Assembly (NCBI GenBank): GCA_003554685.1
Contig: PWHA01000199.1
Span: forward strand, 1-25,620
DNA length: 25,620 nucleotides
Source of the DNA: Halanaerobiaceae bacterium
GTDB taxonomy: Bacteria > Bacillota > Halanaerobiia > Halanaerobiales > Halarsenatibacteraceae
Direction of reading: 5' to 3'
Part shown: positions 1-6,432 of the stretch, piece after piece
Layout of the letters: every line of letters begins with the position of its first letter
Position numbering within the stretch: position 1 is the first letter of the stretch
Notes under the pieces: generated by a model
The model's input: only the letters and a program-made list of their open reading frames with translations
What the model was told of the DNA's origin: nothing
Databases searched by the model: none
Translations under genes and position numbers: made by a program

Positions 1-1
1 C

Positions 2-364
2 AGTATTGAATCAAGAATTAATTACTATCAAACCTATCATCAAGAATTGCTTGATAAAGTATCAGATATTGAAACACAAATCTGGGAAGCTGACAGAATG
101 AAAGATAGATTACAGAGAGAAGTTTCTGAATATGAAAGATCTTATGAAAGTCTCTCAAGTAGAGCAGAAGACGCCCGCCTGGCCCAGGCAGAACAGACCA
201 GCGACGTCAGGTTTGTTGCCGAGGCAGTACCTCCTGGTGATGTTATTGGTCGTGGCACTACCTTGAACATGGCTATAGCTGCTGTACTGGCAGGTATGTT
301 AGGTGTGTTTGGAGTTTTCTTTAGGGAATTTCTGAAGGATGAAGATGATTTCAAAGCTGATTAA
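2..364 (+). CDS. Wzz/GumC-type polysaccharide chain-length or export protein, C-terminal part
   Basis: The reading frame is open from the window's left edge and ends with TAA, so only about the last 120 residues are present. They show a charged, heptad-rich coiled-coil stretch, then a short segment with VRFVAEAVPPG and the LNMAIAAVLAGMLGVFGVFF membrane helix, and a short acidic tail. Coiled coil, a Pro-containing motif just before the second membrane helix and a cytoplasmic tail is the C-terminal layout of Wzz/GumC/CapA-type proteins, which set chain length during export of polysaccharide. There is no tyrosine-kinase domain attached. A TTG at 47 could look like a start but has no ribosome binding site, and the upstream frame is clearly coding. 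It probably closes an exopolysaccharide operon lying to the left. Confidence 0.75.
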   Translation, partial: SIESRINYYQTYHQELLDKVSDIETQIWEADRMKDRLQREVSEYERSYESLSSRAEDARLAQAEQTSDVRFVAEAVPPGDVIGRGTTLNMAIAAVLAGMLGVFGVFFREFLKDEDDFKAD

Positions 365-583
365 GTTTTCAACAATGGACTTGGCAGTCAGAATATACTT
401 AATTAACAGATTTAATATACTTTGTACAAAGAAAATAAAAAAACAACTAAACTTCTCGGTTAAAATAGCTATAGGTTAACCTGGAAGACTTATTACTATA
501 ATTGTACAAGAAAATAGTATATAATATAAATATAGGAAATAAAACAAAATAGGAATAAATCAGAGCGAAATGGGGCGAGGGAA
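365..583. other. AT-rich intergenic spacer with a -10-like box
   Basis: No gene is seen here. A TATAAT box lies at 520-525 with no good -35 at the usual distance, and a short palindrome (GGTTAACC, 474-481) lies upstream. It probably holds the promoter of the regulator gene that follows. No strong terminator is visible for the upstream gene. Confidence 0.3.
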
Positions 584-1780
584 ATGGGTAATTTAACTTT
601 AAAAGTTTTTACCCTGGGGAAATTTCTAGTTCGCAAAGGTGAACAAATTATTTCCGAACATAAAAGTCAATCCAGTAAAATATGGGAGCTTTTTCAATAC
701 TTTCTCAGCAAATCAAACGAAATTAATTTTCCGGAGCAGATCATCAAAGATCTTGATTTTGATATTGAGTTGATGGATGCCAAAAATGTTCTGGAGAATC
801 GGATTTATCGTCTGAGAAAGGTCCTGGCTACTGGAGAAGAATATAAAGCTGATCAATATATTTATTATAAAAATGGAGGCTATGGTCTTAGATGGAGTAA
901 TTTTCACTGGGTTGACTTTAAGATATTTCAGGAGGATTGTGAGAAGGGAGAAAGACTAATTAAAACTGGTAAAAAAATGGATGCAATAGAATGTCTCTTA
1001 CCTGCTCTTAATTTATATCGGGGCGATTATCTCAATAATCAGCTCAATCCTCACTGGGCTATAGCTCCCCGGGTTCAGTACCGGCAATTATATTTGGAAT
1101 CTTTAAATCTGGCCTGTAAACTGCTGGCTGAATATGAGGAATATCAAGAAGTAGAAGAATTATGCCAGCGTGCAGTTCAAATTGAACCCTTTGAAGAACG
1201 ATCTCATTATATTTTAATTGAAACCCTATTGAAAAGAGGCCATCGAAGGAAGGCCCGTCAGCATTATTATTATGTTCAAGCATTATTTGCCGAACAGGGT
1301 GTTGACCCTTTTCCAGAACTGGAAAAAATATTGAGCGAATCTGAGAAGTCCCATACCGGGCATGAAAGAGGAATTTTTAATCTCGATCAAATAAAAGAAA
1401 AGATTGATTTAAGTAATTCTATAAATGGTATTAAAATATTCCCAGCCCGGCTCTGTCGGGATTTTGCTGATTATCTTTATAAACAATCTCAACGAAATAA
1501 CGAAAAACTTTATCTGGCCTCAGTTGCCCTGGAATTTTGCCACAGCGATTTTACTGAAGAAGAAGAGGAATCTCATATTAATTTCCTGCATAAAGTTTTT
1601 CAGCATAGTCTCCGCAGCTGTGATATCCTCTTTGAATGGACAGGACAGCAGTATTTAATTCTTCTGACCTCAATACAGGAAAGGAAAGTAATCGATATTC
1701 TGGAAAGAATAAAAAATAAATATTATGAAGCCGGAAATCAAACAGGGACAATAATCAATACAAGTTATCGGGTTTTATAA
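584..1780 (+). CDS. BTAD-type transcriptional regulator with degenerate GGDEF-like C-terminus
   Basis: A 398-residue probable transcription factor. Residues 1-110 look like an OmpR/SARP-style winged helix (residues 67-82 resemble the recognition region, followed by a YYKNGGYGL wing). Residues 110-250 are the alpha-helical bacterial transcriptional activator (BTAD) domain, with TPR-like helices and the typical LYRGDYL near 144-150. Residues 275-395 resemble a GGDEF fold: SCDILFEWTGQQYLILL (345-361) lies where diguanylate cyclases carry the R.SD...R.GGDEF..LL strand-turn. The GGDEF signature is reduced to TGQQY, so catalysis is not expected; it may be a sensor or dimerisation unit. A purine-rich GGGGCGAGGG precedes the ATG. 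It sits between a polysaccharide gene and a c-di-GMP riboswitch operon, so a role in surface structures is plausible but inferred. Confidence 0.75.
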   Translation: MGNLTLKVFTLGKFLVRKGEQIISEHKSQSSKIWELFQYFLSKSNEINFPEQIIKDLDFDIELMDAKNVLENRIYRLRKVLATGEEYKADQYIYYKNGGYGLRWSNFHWVDFKIFQEDCEKGERLIKTGKKMDAIECLLPALNLYRGDYLNNQLNPHWAIAPRVQYRQLYLESLNLACKLLAEYEEYQEVEELCQRAVQIEPFEERSHYILIETLLKRGHRRKARQHYYYVQALFAEQGVDPFPELEKILSESEKSHTGHERGIFNLDQIKEKIDLSNSINGIKIFPARLCRDFADYLYKQSQRNNEKLYLASVALEFCHSDFTEEEEESHINFLHKVFQHSLRSCDILFEWTGQQYLILLTSIQERKVIDILERIKNKYYEAGNQTGTIINTSYRVL

Positions 1781-1815
1781 TTTGTAGGTTTTTGATATTA
1801 GCTGATGAAAAATGA

Positions 1816-1854
1816 AAACTGGTTCACTCTAAAAAATTTAGAGTCAGTTTTTTT
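1816..1854 (+). terminator. Rho-independent terminator after the BTAD regulator
   Basis: ACTCTAAA (1826-1833) pairs with TTTAGAGT (1837-1844) around a 3-nt AAA loop, extended by an AACTG/CAGTT pairing, and is followed by seven T residues (1848-1854). It lies 36 bases after the stop codon. Confidence 0.8.
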
Positions 1855-1894
1855 GACAATACAAAATTAAAAACTTGTTGGATATTAATCATTG

Positions 1895-1922
1895 ACTGGA
1901 GGATAAAACCTCCAGTTTTTTT
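1895..1922 (+). terminator. Second tandem rho-independent terminator
   Basis: ACTGGAGG (1895-1902) pairs perfectly with CCTCCAGT (1909-1916) around ATAAAA, and is followed by a run of seven T. With the hairpin at 1816 it makes a double stop that insulates the downstream genes. Confidence 0.8.
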
Positions 1923-2244
1923 ATTGTCTATTAACTCTAACCAGAATATTATTGAAATCTATGCAAGATATGACTGGAGGGTTTTAAAAGAAAATATTTG
2001 GCCATGATAAGTTATCATTAAATATATAATATTTTTAAAAAAAATATAAAATCCTTATAATAACCAGCTTTTTAGATCTCGGTTTTATCAGGTAATTTCA
2101 AAAAAAATTTGACTCAAATAAAAATGCTTTCTAAGCAATATGTGACTGTTAAATTCATTAACTGTAGTATAATTAGCTTAAGTTTAAAATTTAATGCAGA
2201 CAACATTTAATACTGATGTGATGAAACTTGAGGAGGTAACCGGA
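1923..2244. other. Gene-free AT-rich spacer with a 15-bp palindrome and -10 boxes
   Basis: No gene is seen. ATGATAA-G-TTATCAT at 2004-2018 is a perfect inverted repeat directly before a TATAAT at 2025-2030, and could be an operator. A second TATAAT at 2168-2173 is the likeliest -10 for the small gene that follows, but no good -35 accompanies it. A third copy of GACTGGAGG (1972-1980) repeats the arm of the upstream terminator without a partner. Confidence 0.3.
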
Positions 2245-2475
2245 GTGGAAAAATTGCCGGAGATTAACACCAATAAGCAGAATCCGATATACTTTCTCGT
2301 TAAAATAAATTTCCGGCAACGAACCACCATTCAGGGTGAAGTAGAATGGTTAAACCAACCAGATAAGCAGGTTCGTCATTTTAGAAGTCTTCTGGAGCTG
2401 GTCTCTCTGATCAGTGATGCCCTGGAAATTGCAGGGGGGTCTGATTCAGAAACTCCTATTAAAAAATGGTACTAG
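2245..2475 (+). CDS. Small conserved hypothetical protein (76 aa)
   Basis: The chosen start is the GTG at 2245, because a perfect AGGAGG (2231-2236) lies 8 bases upstream. The ATG codons at 2194 and 2221 in the same frame have no ribosome binding site. The product is soluble, without signal peptide or membrane segment. Its core (FLVKINFRQRTTIQGEVEWL, then FRSLLELVSLISDALE) resembles a short family common in Clostridia, in which an F.V.I.FRQN..WQG..W strand pair is followed by FRS.LEL..LI..AL. The function of that family is unknown to me. It may lie upstream in the same transcript as the c-di-GMP riboswitch operon, or be a separate unit. Confidence 0.65.
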   Translation: MEKLPEINTNKQNPIYFLVKINFRQRTTIQGEVEWLNQPDKQVRHFRSLLELVSLISDALEIAGGSDSETPIKKWY

Positions 2476-2549
2476 AATATTTTTCGACATTTAATAAAGA
2501 AATATCTCCTGAGAAGGAAATCCAAGCATATATCGATGCTGAAGCATAG
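2466..2549 (+). CDS. Possible 27-aa small protein overlapping the preceding gene
   Basis: The ATG at 2466 overlaps the last codons of the 76-aa gene in another frame and opens 27 codons (starting MVLEYFSTFNKE) to a TAG. The peptide is acidic and plausible in composition, and translational coupling is possible. There is no ribosome binding site of its own. It may be chance. Confidence 0.2.
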   Translation: MVLEYFSTFNKEISPEKEIQAYIDAEA

Positions 2550-2631
2550 AAGCATACTTTATAAGTAAAGGTGGTGATTAAAAAAATTACGTAAAATCGC
2601 TTTAACAAAATTTGTTGAAAAGGTTAAGTCT

Positions 2632-2660
2632 TTGTAAAAACAGTTTTTATTTTTTAACCT
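2632..2660 (+). promoter_or_regulatory. Candidate promoter for the c-di-GMP riboswitch operon
   Basis: TTGTAA (2632-2637), a 17-base spacer, then TAACCT (2655-2660). A start near 2667 would place the riboswitch aptamer at the very 5' end of the transcript. The -10 is poor. The boxes are spanned by an inverted repeat: AGGTTAA (2621-2627) and TTAACCT (2654-2660), which could be a repressor site. Confidence 0.3.
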
Positions 2661-2663
2661 ATT

Positions 2664-2785
2664 CTCATTGGAAGCTGTGACCCGTCTTTTGTTTGATCTG
2701 GTCACCTGGAAAAAGACGGCGAGCTAGTGGTGAAACCGGCCAGACGAGTAGGGAAAAAAACAAAACCCAATGAGGAGGAACAAAA
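2664..2785 (+). promoter_or_regulatory. Cyclic di-GMP-II riboswitch (aptamer about 2668-2743) with SD-hiding expression platform
   Basis: The segment 2725-2741 (TAGTGGTGAAACCGGCC) matches the highly conserved 3' core of the c-di-GMP-II (GEMM-II) aptamer at 14 of 17 positions, as I recall the clostridial examples. The topology also fits: CCGTCTTTT (2682-2690) pairs with AAAAGACGG (2711-2719), and GGTCACC (2700-2706), which lies in that loop, pairs with GGTG..ACC (2729-2737). This gives the family's pseudoknot. The 5' GGAA (2670-2673) is in place, and TTGG (2668-2671) can pair with CCAG (2740-2743) as a short P1. The platform is visible: CTCATTGG (2664-2671) is also perfectly complementary to CCAATGAG (2767-2774), which runs into the GAGGAGG ribosome binding site of the first gene. 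Ligand binding would hold 2668-2671 in P1 and free the site, so an ON switch is inferred. Confidence 0.9.
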
Positions 2786-3616
2786 ATGAAAAAAATTATA
2801 GTCCTGTTGATTATGGTCACGATGGTTTTAGGGTTTAGTTTTGTAGTAGCTGCTCAAAACACTTATACTACGGAATGGAATGGGGTAATTCAAGATTGGA
2901 GCGATGTAGGTAATATTTACGAAGGCGACCCCAATGACGTTGTAGGTCCAGCAATTTTAGGTGTCACAGCAAAATTTGCTGACTATGCCCAACTTGAGGT
3001 CAAAAGAAACCATAGCTTTTTTATGACAGAAGATGATACTGATCCAAGTGAAGCTTTACTGCTTGGCAAAGCTGGAATATACACCAATGATGGAACAATA
3101 TTTACTGGTATAATGATGGACGCATATCCTGATGATGATGTAGTCCATCAGGGCTTTTCTTCAGATGATGATGATTCACTTTTGAATCTGGCTACAATTC
3201 TAGTAAGAACAAACTCTCCTATATCTGTTAATTTTAGTTGGCAGCCTGTCTCATGGATGCCGGATGTAGATACTATTTTAGCTATATGGGAAAGAGATCC
3301 AAATCCAGTAACTGATACAAATGTAGTAGCAGTTTCAGATTTTGATCATAACCAAGTAAAAGTAGCTAATATATTCACTGAATCAAATAATTTTGGAAGT
3401 TATGTAGCTGCTTTTGGAGATGCTCCAGAAGCATTAATAAATCAAGCTGATTTTGAGACCTCAGCTTCAATGCTTCAAAATTATGCTCATTGTAATGAAA
3501 GAGAGTATGAAGTTATTGTAGGGTTTAGGCTTGAAAAAGATATAACTGGGGTAGCTGCCGGAGAATATCATGCAAAAGTTCAAGTAACTTTGGAAGAACC
3601 CGGAATCGCAATCTAG
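2786..3616 (+). CDS. Exported pilin-like surface subunit (candidate major subunit)
   Basis: A 276-residue secreted protein, first in the riboswitch-controlled operon, with GAGGAGG at 2772-2778. A signal peptide spans about residues 1-24 (MKKIIVLLIM then a hydrophobic core ending VVAAQ). The mature part is acidic, predicted beta-rich and has a single Cys (236). It ends with VAAGEYHAKVQVTLEE (256-271), reminiscent of the last strand of fimbrial subunits and of the CsuA/spore-coat-U type fold. That similarity is weak and I do not recognise the family by name. It is separated from the next gene by a very strong hairpin, as is common when the first gene encodes an abundant structural subunit. It could alternatively be an S-layer-associated or WxL-like surface protein. 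Confidence 0.6.
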   Translation: MKKIIVLLIMVTMVLGFSFVVAAQNTYTTEWNGVIQDWSDVGNIYEGDPNDVVGPAILGVTAKFADYAQLEVKRNHSFFMTEDDTDPSEALLLGKAGIYTNDGTIFTGIMMDAYPDDDVVHQGFSSDDDDSLLNLATILVRTNSPISVNFSWQPVSWMPDVDTILAIWERDPNPVTDTNVVAVSDFDHNQVKVANIFTESNNFGSYVAAFGDAPEALINQADFETSASMLQNYAHCNEREYEVIVGFRLEKDITGVAAGEYHAKVQVTLEEPGIAI

Positions 3617-3641
3617 GATTTAGTAATTAAGAAAAACTAAG

Positions 3642-3678
3642 ATAATTAGGGGAAGGTTTTTAACCTTCCCCTAATTAT
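3642..3678 (+). terminator. Strong intra-operon hairpin (attenuator or mRNA stabiliser)
   Basis: A 17-bp perfect stem, 3642-3658 against 3662-3678, with a TTT loop, followed by a weak AATTTTAT tract. It lies between the first pilin-like gene and the chaperone-like gene and probably lowers expression of the downstream assembly genes relative to the subunit. Its 3' arm (3663-3671) can also pair with the next gene's ribosome binding site (3693-3701). Confidence 0.75.
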
Positions 3679-3704
3679 AATTTTATAACCTGGGGGAAGG
3701 TATA

Positions 3705-5228
3705 ATGATGAAAAAAATATGTATAATAAGTATTTTATTATTAATAATATACTTTTATCAATATCAAATTTGTTATGCTTTGGGAGTAACTCCACTTTTA
3801 GTAGATTTAGAAATGCGTCCCGGAGAAACTACAAATTTCACTATAAATTTATTGCCTACAAATCGTCAGCAAATTGTAAATATAGATTTATATGAACCTC
3901 AGCAAAATTTAAATGGTTCACTATTTTATATACCTGAAGAAATATCAAATTATGAAGCTCTAAACTGGGTTGATATTCCCAATCGAATAATTATTCCACC
4001 TAATCAACAAGCACCTGTAGCAGGAGAAGTTTCAGTCCCTTTTGGAACTGAAGGTTCTTATACAGTTGTTATTATGATCGAGGAAGACATAGAAGATATG
4101 ACAGGCATCCAGATTAGTTATAGATATGCAGTAAGATTAAATATAAATATACCTCAGCCCTGGTTACGGGAAGTTATAAATATTCTAGAGTTTAGTTTAA
4201 ATCCTGACCAGAGGGGCAGACCAGAAATTTTAGTTCATATTGAAAATCCGTCTAAATTATTTTATGGAGCATATGGAGAAGTTGCTATTAGAGATGAGAG
4301 TCGTCGTTTGGTAGAAAGAGTAGTTCTGGGAACTGCAGCAGGAACACAGGGTACCAGAATATATCCTGGAGCCGAAGTACAATTCAAAAGGTTAGTGTCA
4401 GCACCTCTATTTCCTGGTAACTATGATTTAAGATTATTTTTACGTTATGCTGATGGTAAACAAACTATTAGAAATATGCAAATTCAGATCGAAGATGAAT
4501 TTTTAATACCTGAAACTTTACGCTATTTGGAAGCATCACCAAATAAAATCACTACAAATTTAAGGCCTGGAGGTTCTAATACCAGTGTAATTGAATTAAA
4601 AAATTTGACTGGAGATAAACTATCCTATAAATTAGAAGTTTTAGATTTATTTCCTGGTTATGATCGTTCTGTGTTTTCAGAACTTGATTTTCAGCTCAGA
4701 AGCAGTGGAATGAATTTAATCAGCTCTCGAGGTAATGACAGATTAATGAAAATGATTCGTGCACCCAGGGAAGTATCAGATGGCGGTTACTATGGCAATA
4801 TTGAAATATCAGTTTTATCTCAAAATGGAACCCAATTGGAAAATCAATTAATTGAACTTGAAGTAATTGTTGGTACTAATAAAGTAATTGCATTGGAATT
4901 GCGAGACCTTTCTGCTTTTCTCTATACAAATGAATCTATATTGAGTCTTTCGGTTAGAAATACTGGAAATATTGCTTTTGCACCGCGGGCAACAGCTTAT
5001 ATATATAACGAAAAAGATGAAATTATCCATACAGTTACTTTATCTTTAGCAGAAGACATTGATCGAATATTACCTTCTTTTTCCGGTTTTTTGGTTGGAA
5101 ATTTTGGAGATATTGAAGATATTGATGATGGAATATATAAAGTGCTGGTTAAAGCTGAATTAACGGGAGAAACACTGGCTGAATCACAATTTATGGTTGA
5201 ATTTAAATCAGAAAGTGGTGATTTTTAA
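3705..5228 (+). CDS. Exported PapD-like/Ig-repeat protein, candidate periplasmic chaperone
   Basis: 507 residues, with a signal peptide (cleavage likely after CYA, residue 25). The mature protein appears to be four beta-sandwich units: about 26-150, with LGVTPLLVDLEMRPGETTNF and GSYTVVIMIEE, as in PapD-like or MSP domains; about 160-262; about 268-390, a second PapD-like unit with ASPNKITTNLRPGGSNTSV; and about 393-503. Such domains act as subunit chaperones in chaperone-usher pili, but also occur in DUF916-type surface adaptors, so the chaperone role is inferred from the neighbours. A tandem ATGATG start follows GGGGGAAGG. The codon usage is strikingly AT-rich (TTA, ATA, AGA). It is followed after a single base by the secretin gene, so the two are translationally coupled. 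Confidence 0.6.
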   Translation: MMKKICIISILLLIIYFYQYQICYALGVTPLLVDLEMRPGETTNFTINLLPTNRQQIVNIDLYEPQQNLNGSLFYIPEEISNYEALNWVDIPNRIIIPPNQQAPVAGEVSVPFGTEGSYTVVIMIEEDIEDMTGIQISYRYAVRLNINIPQPWLREVINILEFSLNPDQRGRPEILVHIENPSKLFYGAYGEVAIRDESRRLVERVVLGTAAGTQGTRIYPGAEVQFKRLVSAPLFPGNYDLRLFLRYADGKQTIRNMQIQIEDEFLIPETLRYLEASPNKITTNLRPGGSNTSVIELKNLTGDKLSYKLEVLDLFPGYDRSVFSELDFQLRSSGMNLISSRGNDRLMKMIRAPREVSDGGYYGNIEISVLSQNGTQLENQLIELEVIVGTNKVIALELRDLSAFLYTNESILSLSVRNTGNIAFAPRATAYIYNEKDEIIHTVTLSLAEDIDRILPSFSGFLVGNFGDIEDIDDGIYKVLVKAELTGETLAESQFMVEFKSESGDF

Positions 5229-5229
5229 A

Positions 5230-6426
5230 ATGGAGCTTTTTAGAAAAGAATCAATTATTTTTATTGTATTTTTTCTTGTAAGTTTAGGTTTAGTCTTTAC
5301 ACCTTCAATTTTTGCTGAAGATATGCCAGTTGTTTCTACCTTCTTTTTTGAAACTGATATTCGCGAAGCCATAAATGAAATCACCTTTATAACCGGAGTA
5401 AATATCCTTTATGACCAAACTGTGAGAGGCGCTATAACCCTTGACCTTCAGGATGTTCCTCTCGAAAAAGCACTGGATATGATGTTTTTAACCGGAGGTT
5501 TTGTATATCAAAAAATCGATGATTTTTATCTTGTAACTTTGCCTGATGAGCGTAGTCCAAACTTTAAAAACCTATCCACCAGCGAAGTTTATTTCCTTAA
5601 TTATACCACTTCTGCCGAAGTTATTTCACTTCTGCCACCCTACTATAAAGATTTTATTCAGCGCAGTTCTCGCAGAGAAAACATTATTACCATAACAGCA
5701 CCTGAGCAGGTTGTGGAAGAAATTAAAGATTATATTAAAATGATTGATATGCCTGAAAAAGAAGTGATGATTCAGGTCCATGTTACCGAAATTTCTACTG
5801 AGCTTCTAAAAGAAAGAGGGGGGGACCTCCTGGGATTTTTAAAAGCAGATACTGATCTCCCTCAAGATAACTACTACCGTATGCTTTATGAAAGGGCAGG
5901 TTTTAATTATCTTTTTGAAATGGATTTTGGCAGCCTGGAAGGAAGATTAAAATTTTTAGCTCAGACAGAAGATGTCAGTATTGAAGCCAATCCTCGGATT
6001 CTCGTTAATGACCGGGCCACCGCCAATCTTTTTATTGGTGAAGAACAGGTGATTTTCCTGGAACCTGCTAATGCTCCTGCTCGACTGGAAAGAGTCAATG
6101 TTGGGGTTGATGTTCGGGTAACTCCTCAGATAATTAATGATGAAATTATCCGACTTAGAATCAATCCCGATCTAAGTCATTTTAGCGAAGAAAGACAGGA
6201 TAGGCTGGTTGTTAAGCGCAGTGAACTTGACACAACTGTATTTGCCAGAAATGGCGAAGCACTGACCCTGGCTGGCATGACTATGAGCCGGGAAACTGAG
6301 TTTACAAGTGCAGTTCCGGTGCTTGGCAGTGTCCCACTGCTAAGATGGTTTTTCCGGGAAGAAACTGAAAGAAAATCAGAACGTGAGCTAATTATTTTTC
6401 TCACTGCTGAAATTGTTGGGAAGTGA
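5230..6426 (+). CDS. Short secretin-family outer-membrane channel
   Basis: The ATG at 5230 is chosen: it begins a proper signal peptide (MELFRKESII, hydrophobic core, IFAED), whereas the longer frame from 5197 overlaps the upstream gene. The product has 398 residues. A short STN-like domain (36-105) is followed by a secretin_N-like KH domain (118-178) and the secretin core (185-396), with NPRILVNDRATANLFIGEE (254-272), VGVDVRVTPQI and the diagnostic VPVLGSVPLLRWFF (362-375), ending in ELIIFLTAEIV. Secretins form multimeric outer-membrane gates for type II/III secretion and type IV pili. This one is short, with a single N-domain, and no GspE, GspF or PilM-P genes lie nearby. One base separates it from the chaperone-like gene and six bases from the next gene. 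Confidence 0.9.
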   Translation: MELFRKESIIFIVFFLVSLGLVFTPSIFAEDMPVVSTFFFETDIREAINEITFITGVNILYDQTVRGAITLDLQDVPLEKALDMMFLTGGFVYQKIDDFYLVTLPDERSPNFKNLSTSEVYFLNYTTSAEVISLLPPYYKDFIQRSSRRENIITITAPEQVVEEIKDYIKMIDMPEKEVMIQVHVTEISTELLKERGGDLLGFLKADTDLPQDNYYRMLYERAGFNYLFEMDFGSLEGRLKFLAQTEDVSIEANPRILVNDRATANLFIGEEQVIFLEPANAPARLERVNVGVDVRVTPQIINDEIIRLRINPDLSHFSEERQDRLVVKRSELDTTVFARNGEALTLAGMTMSRETEFTSAVPVLGSVPLLRWFFREETERKSERELIIFLTAEIVGK

Positions 6427-6432
6427 TGATAT

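Noticed and set aside
2585..2640. Short basic amphipathic frame (LRKIALTKFVEKVKSL) before the riboswitch
   Set aside because: It has no start codon after the in-frame TGA, so it cannot be supported as a gene.
2668..2743. Cobalamin, glycine or c-di-GMP-I riboswitch
   Set aside because: GGTGAAACCGG superficially recalls a cobalamin-type box, but the other conserved blocks are missing. The full layout, including the pseudoknot, fits c-di-GMP-II instead.
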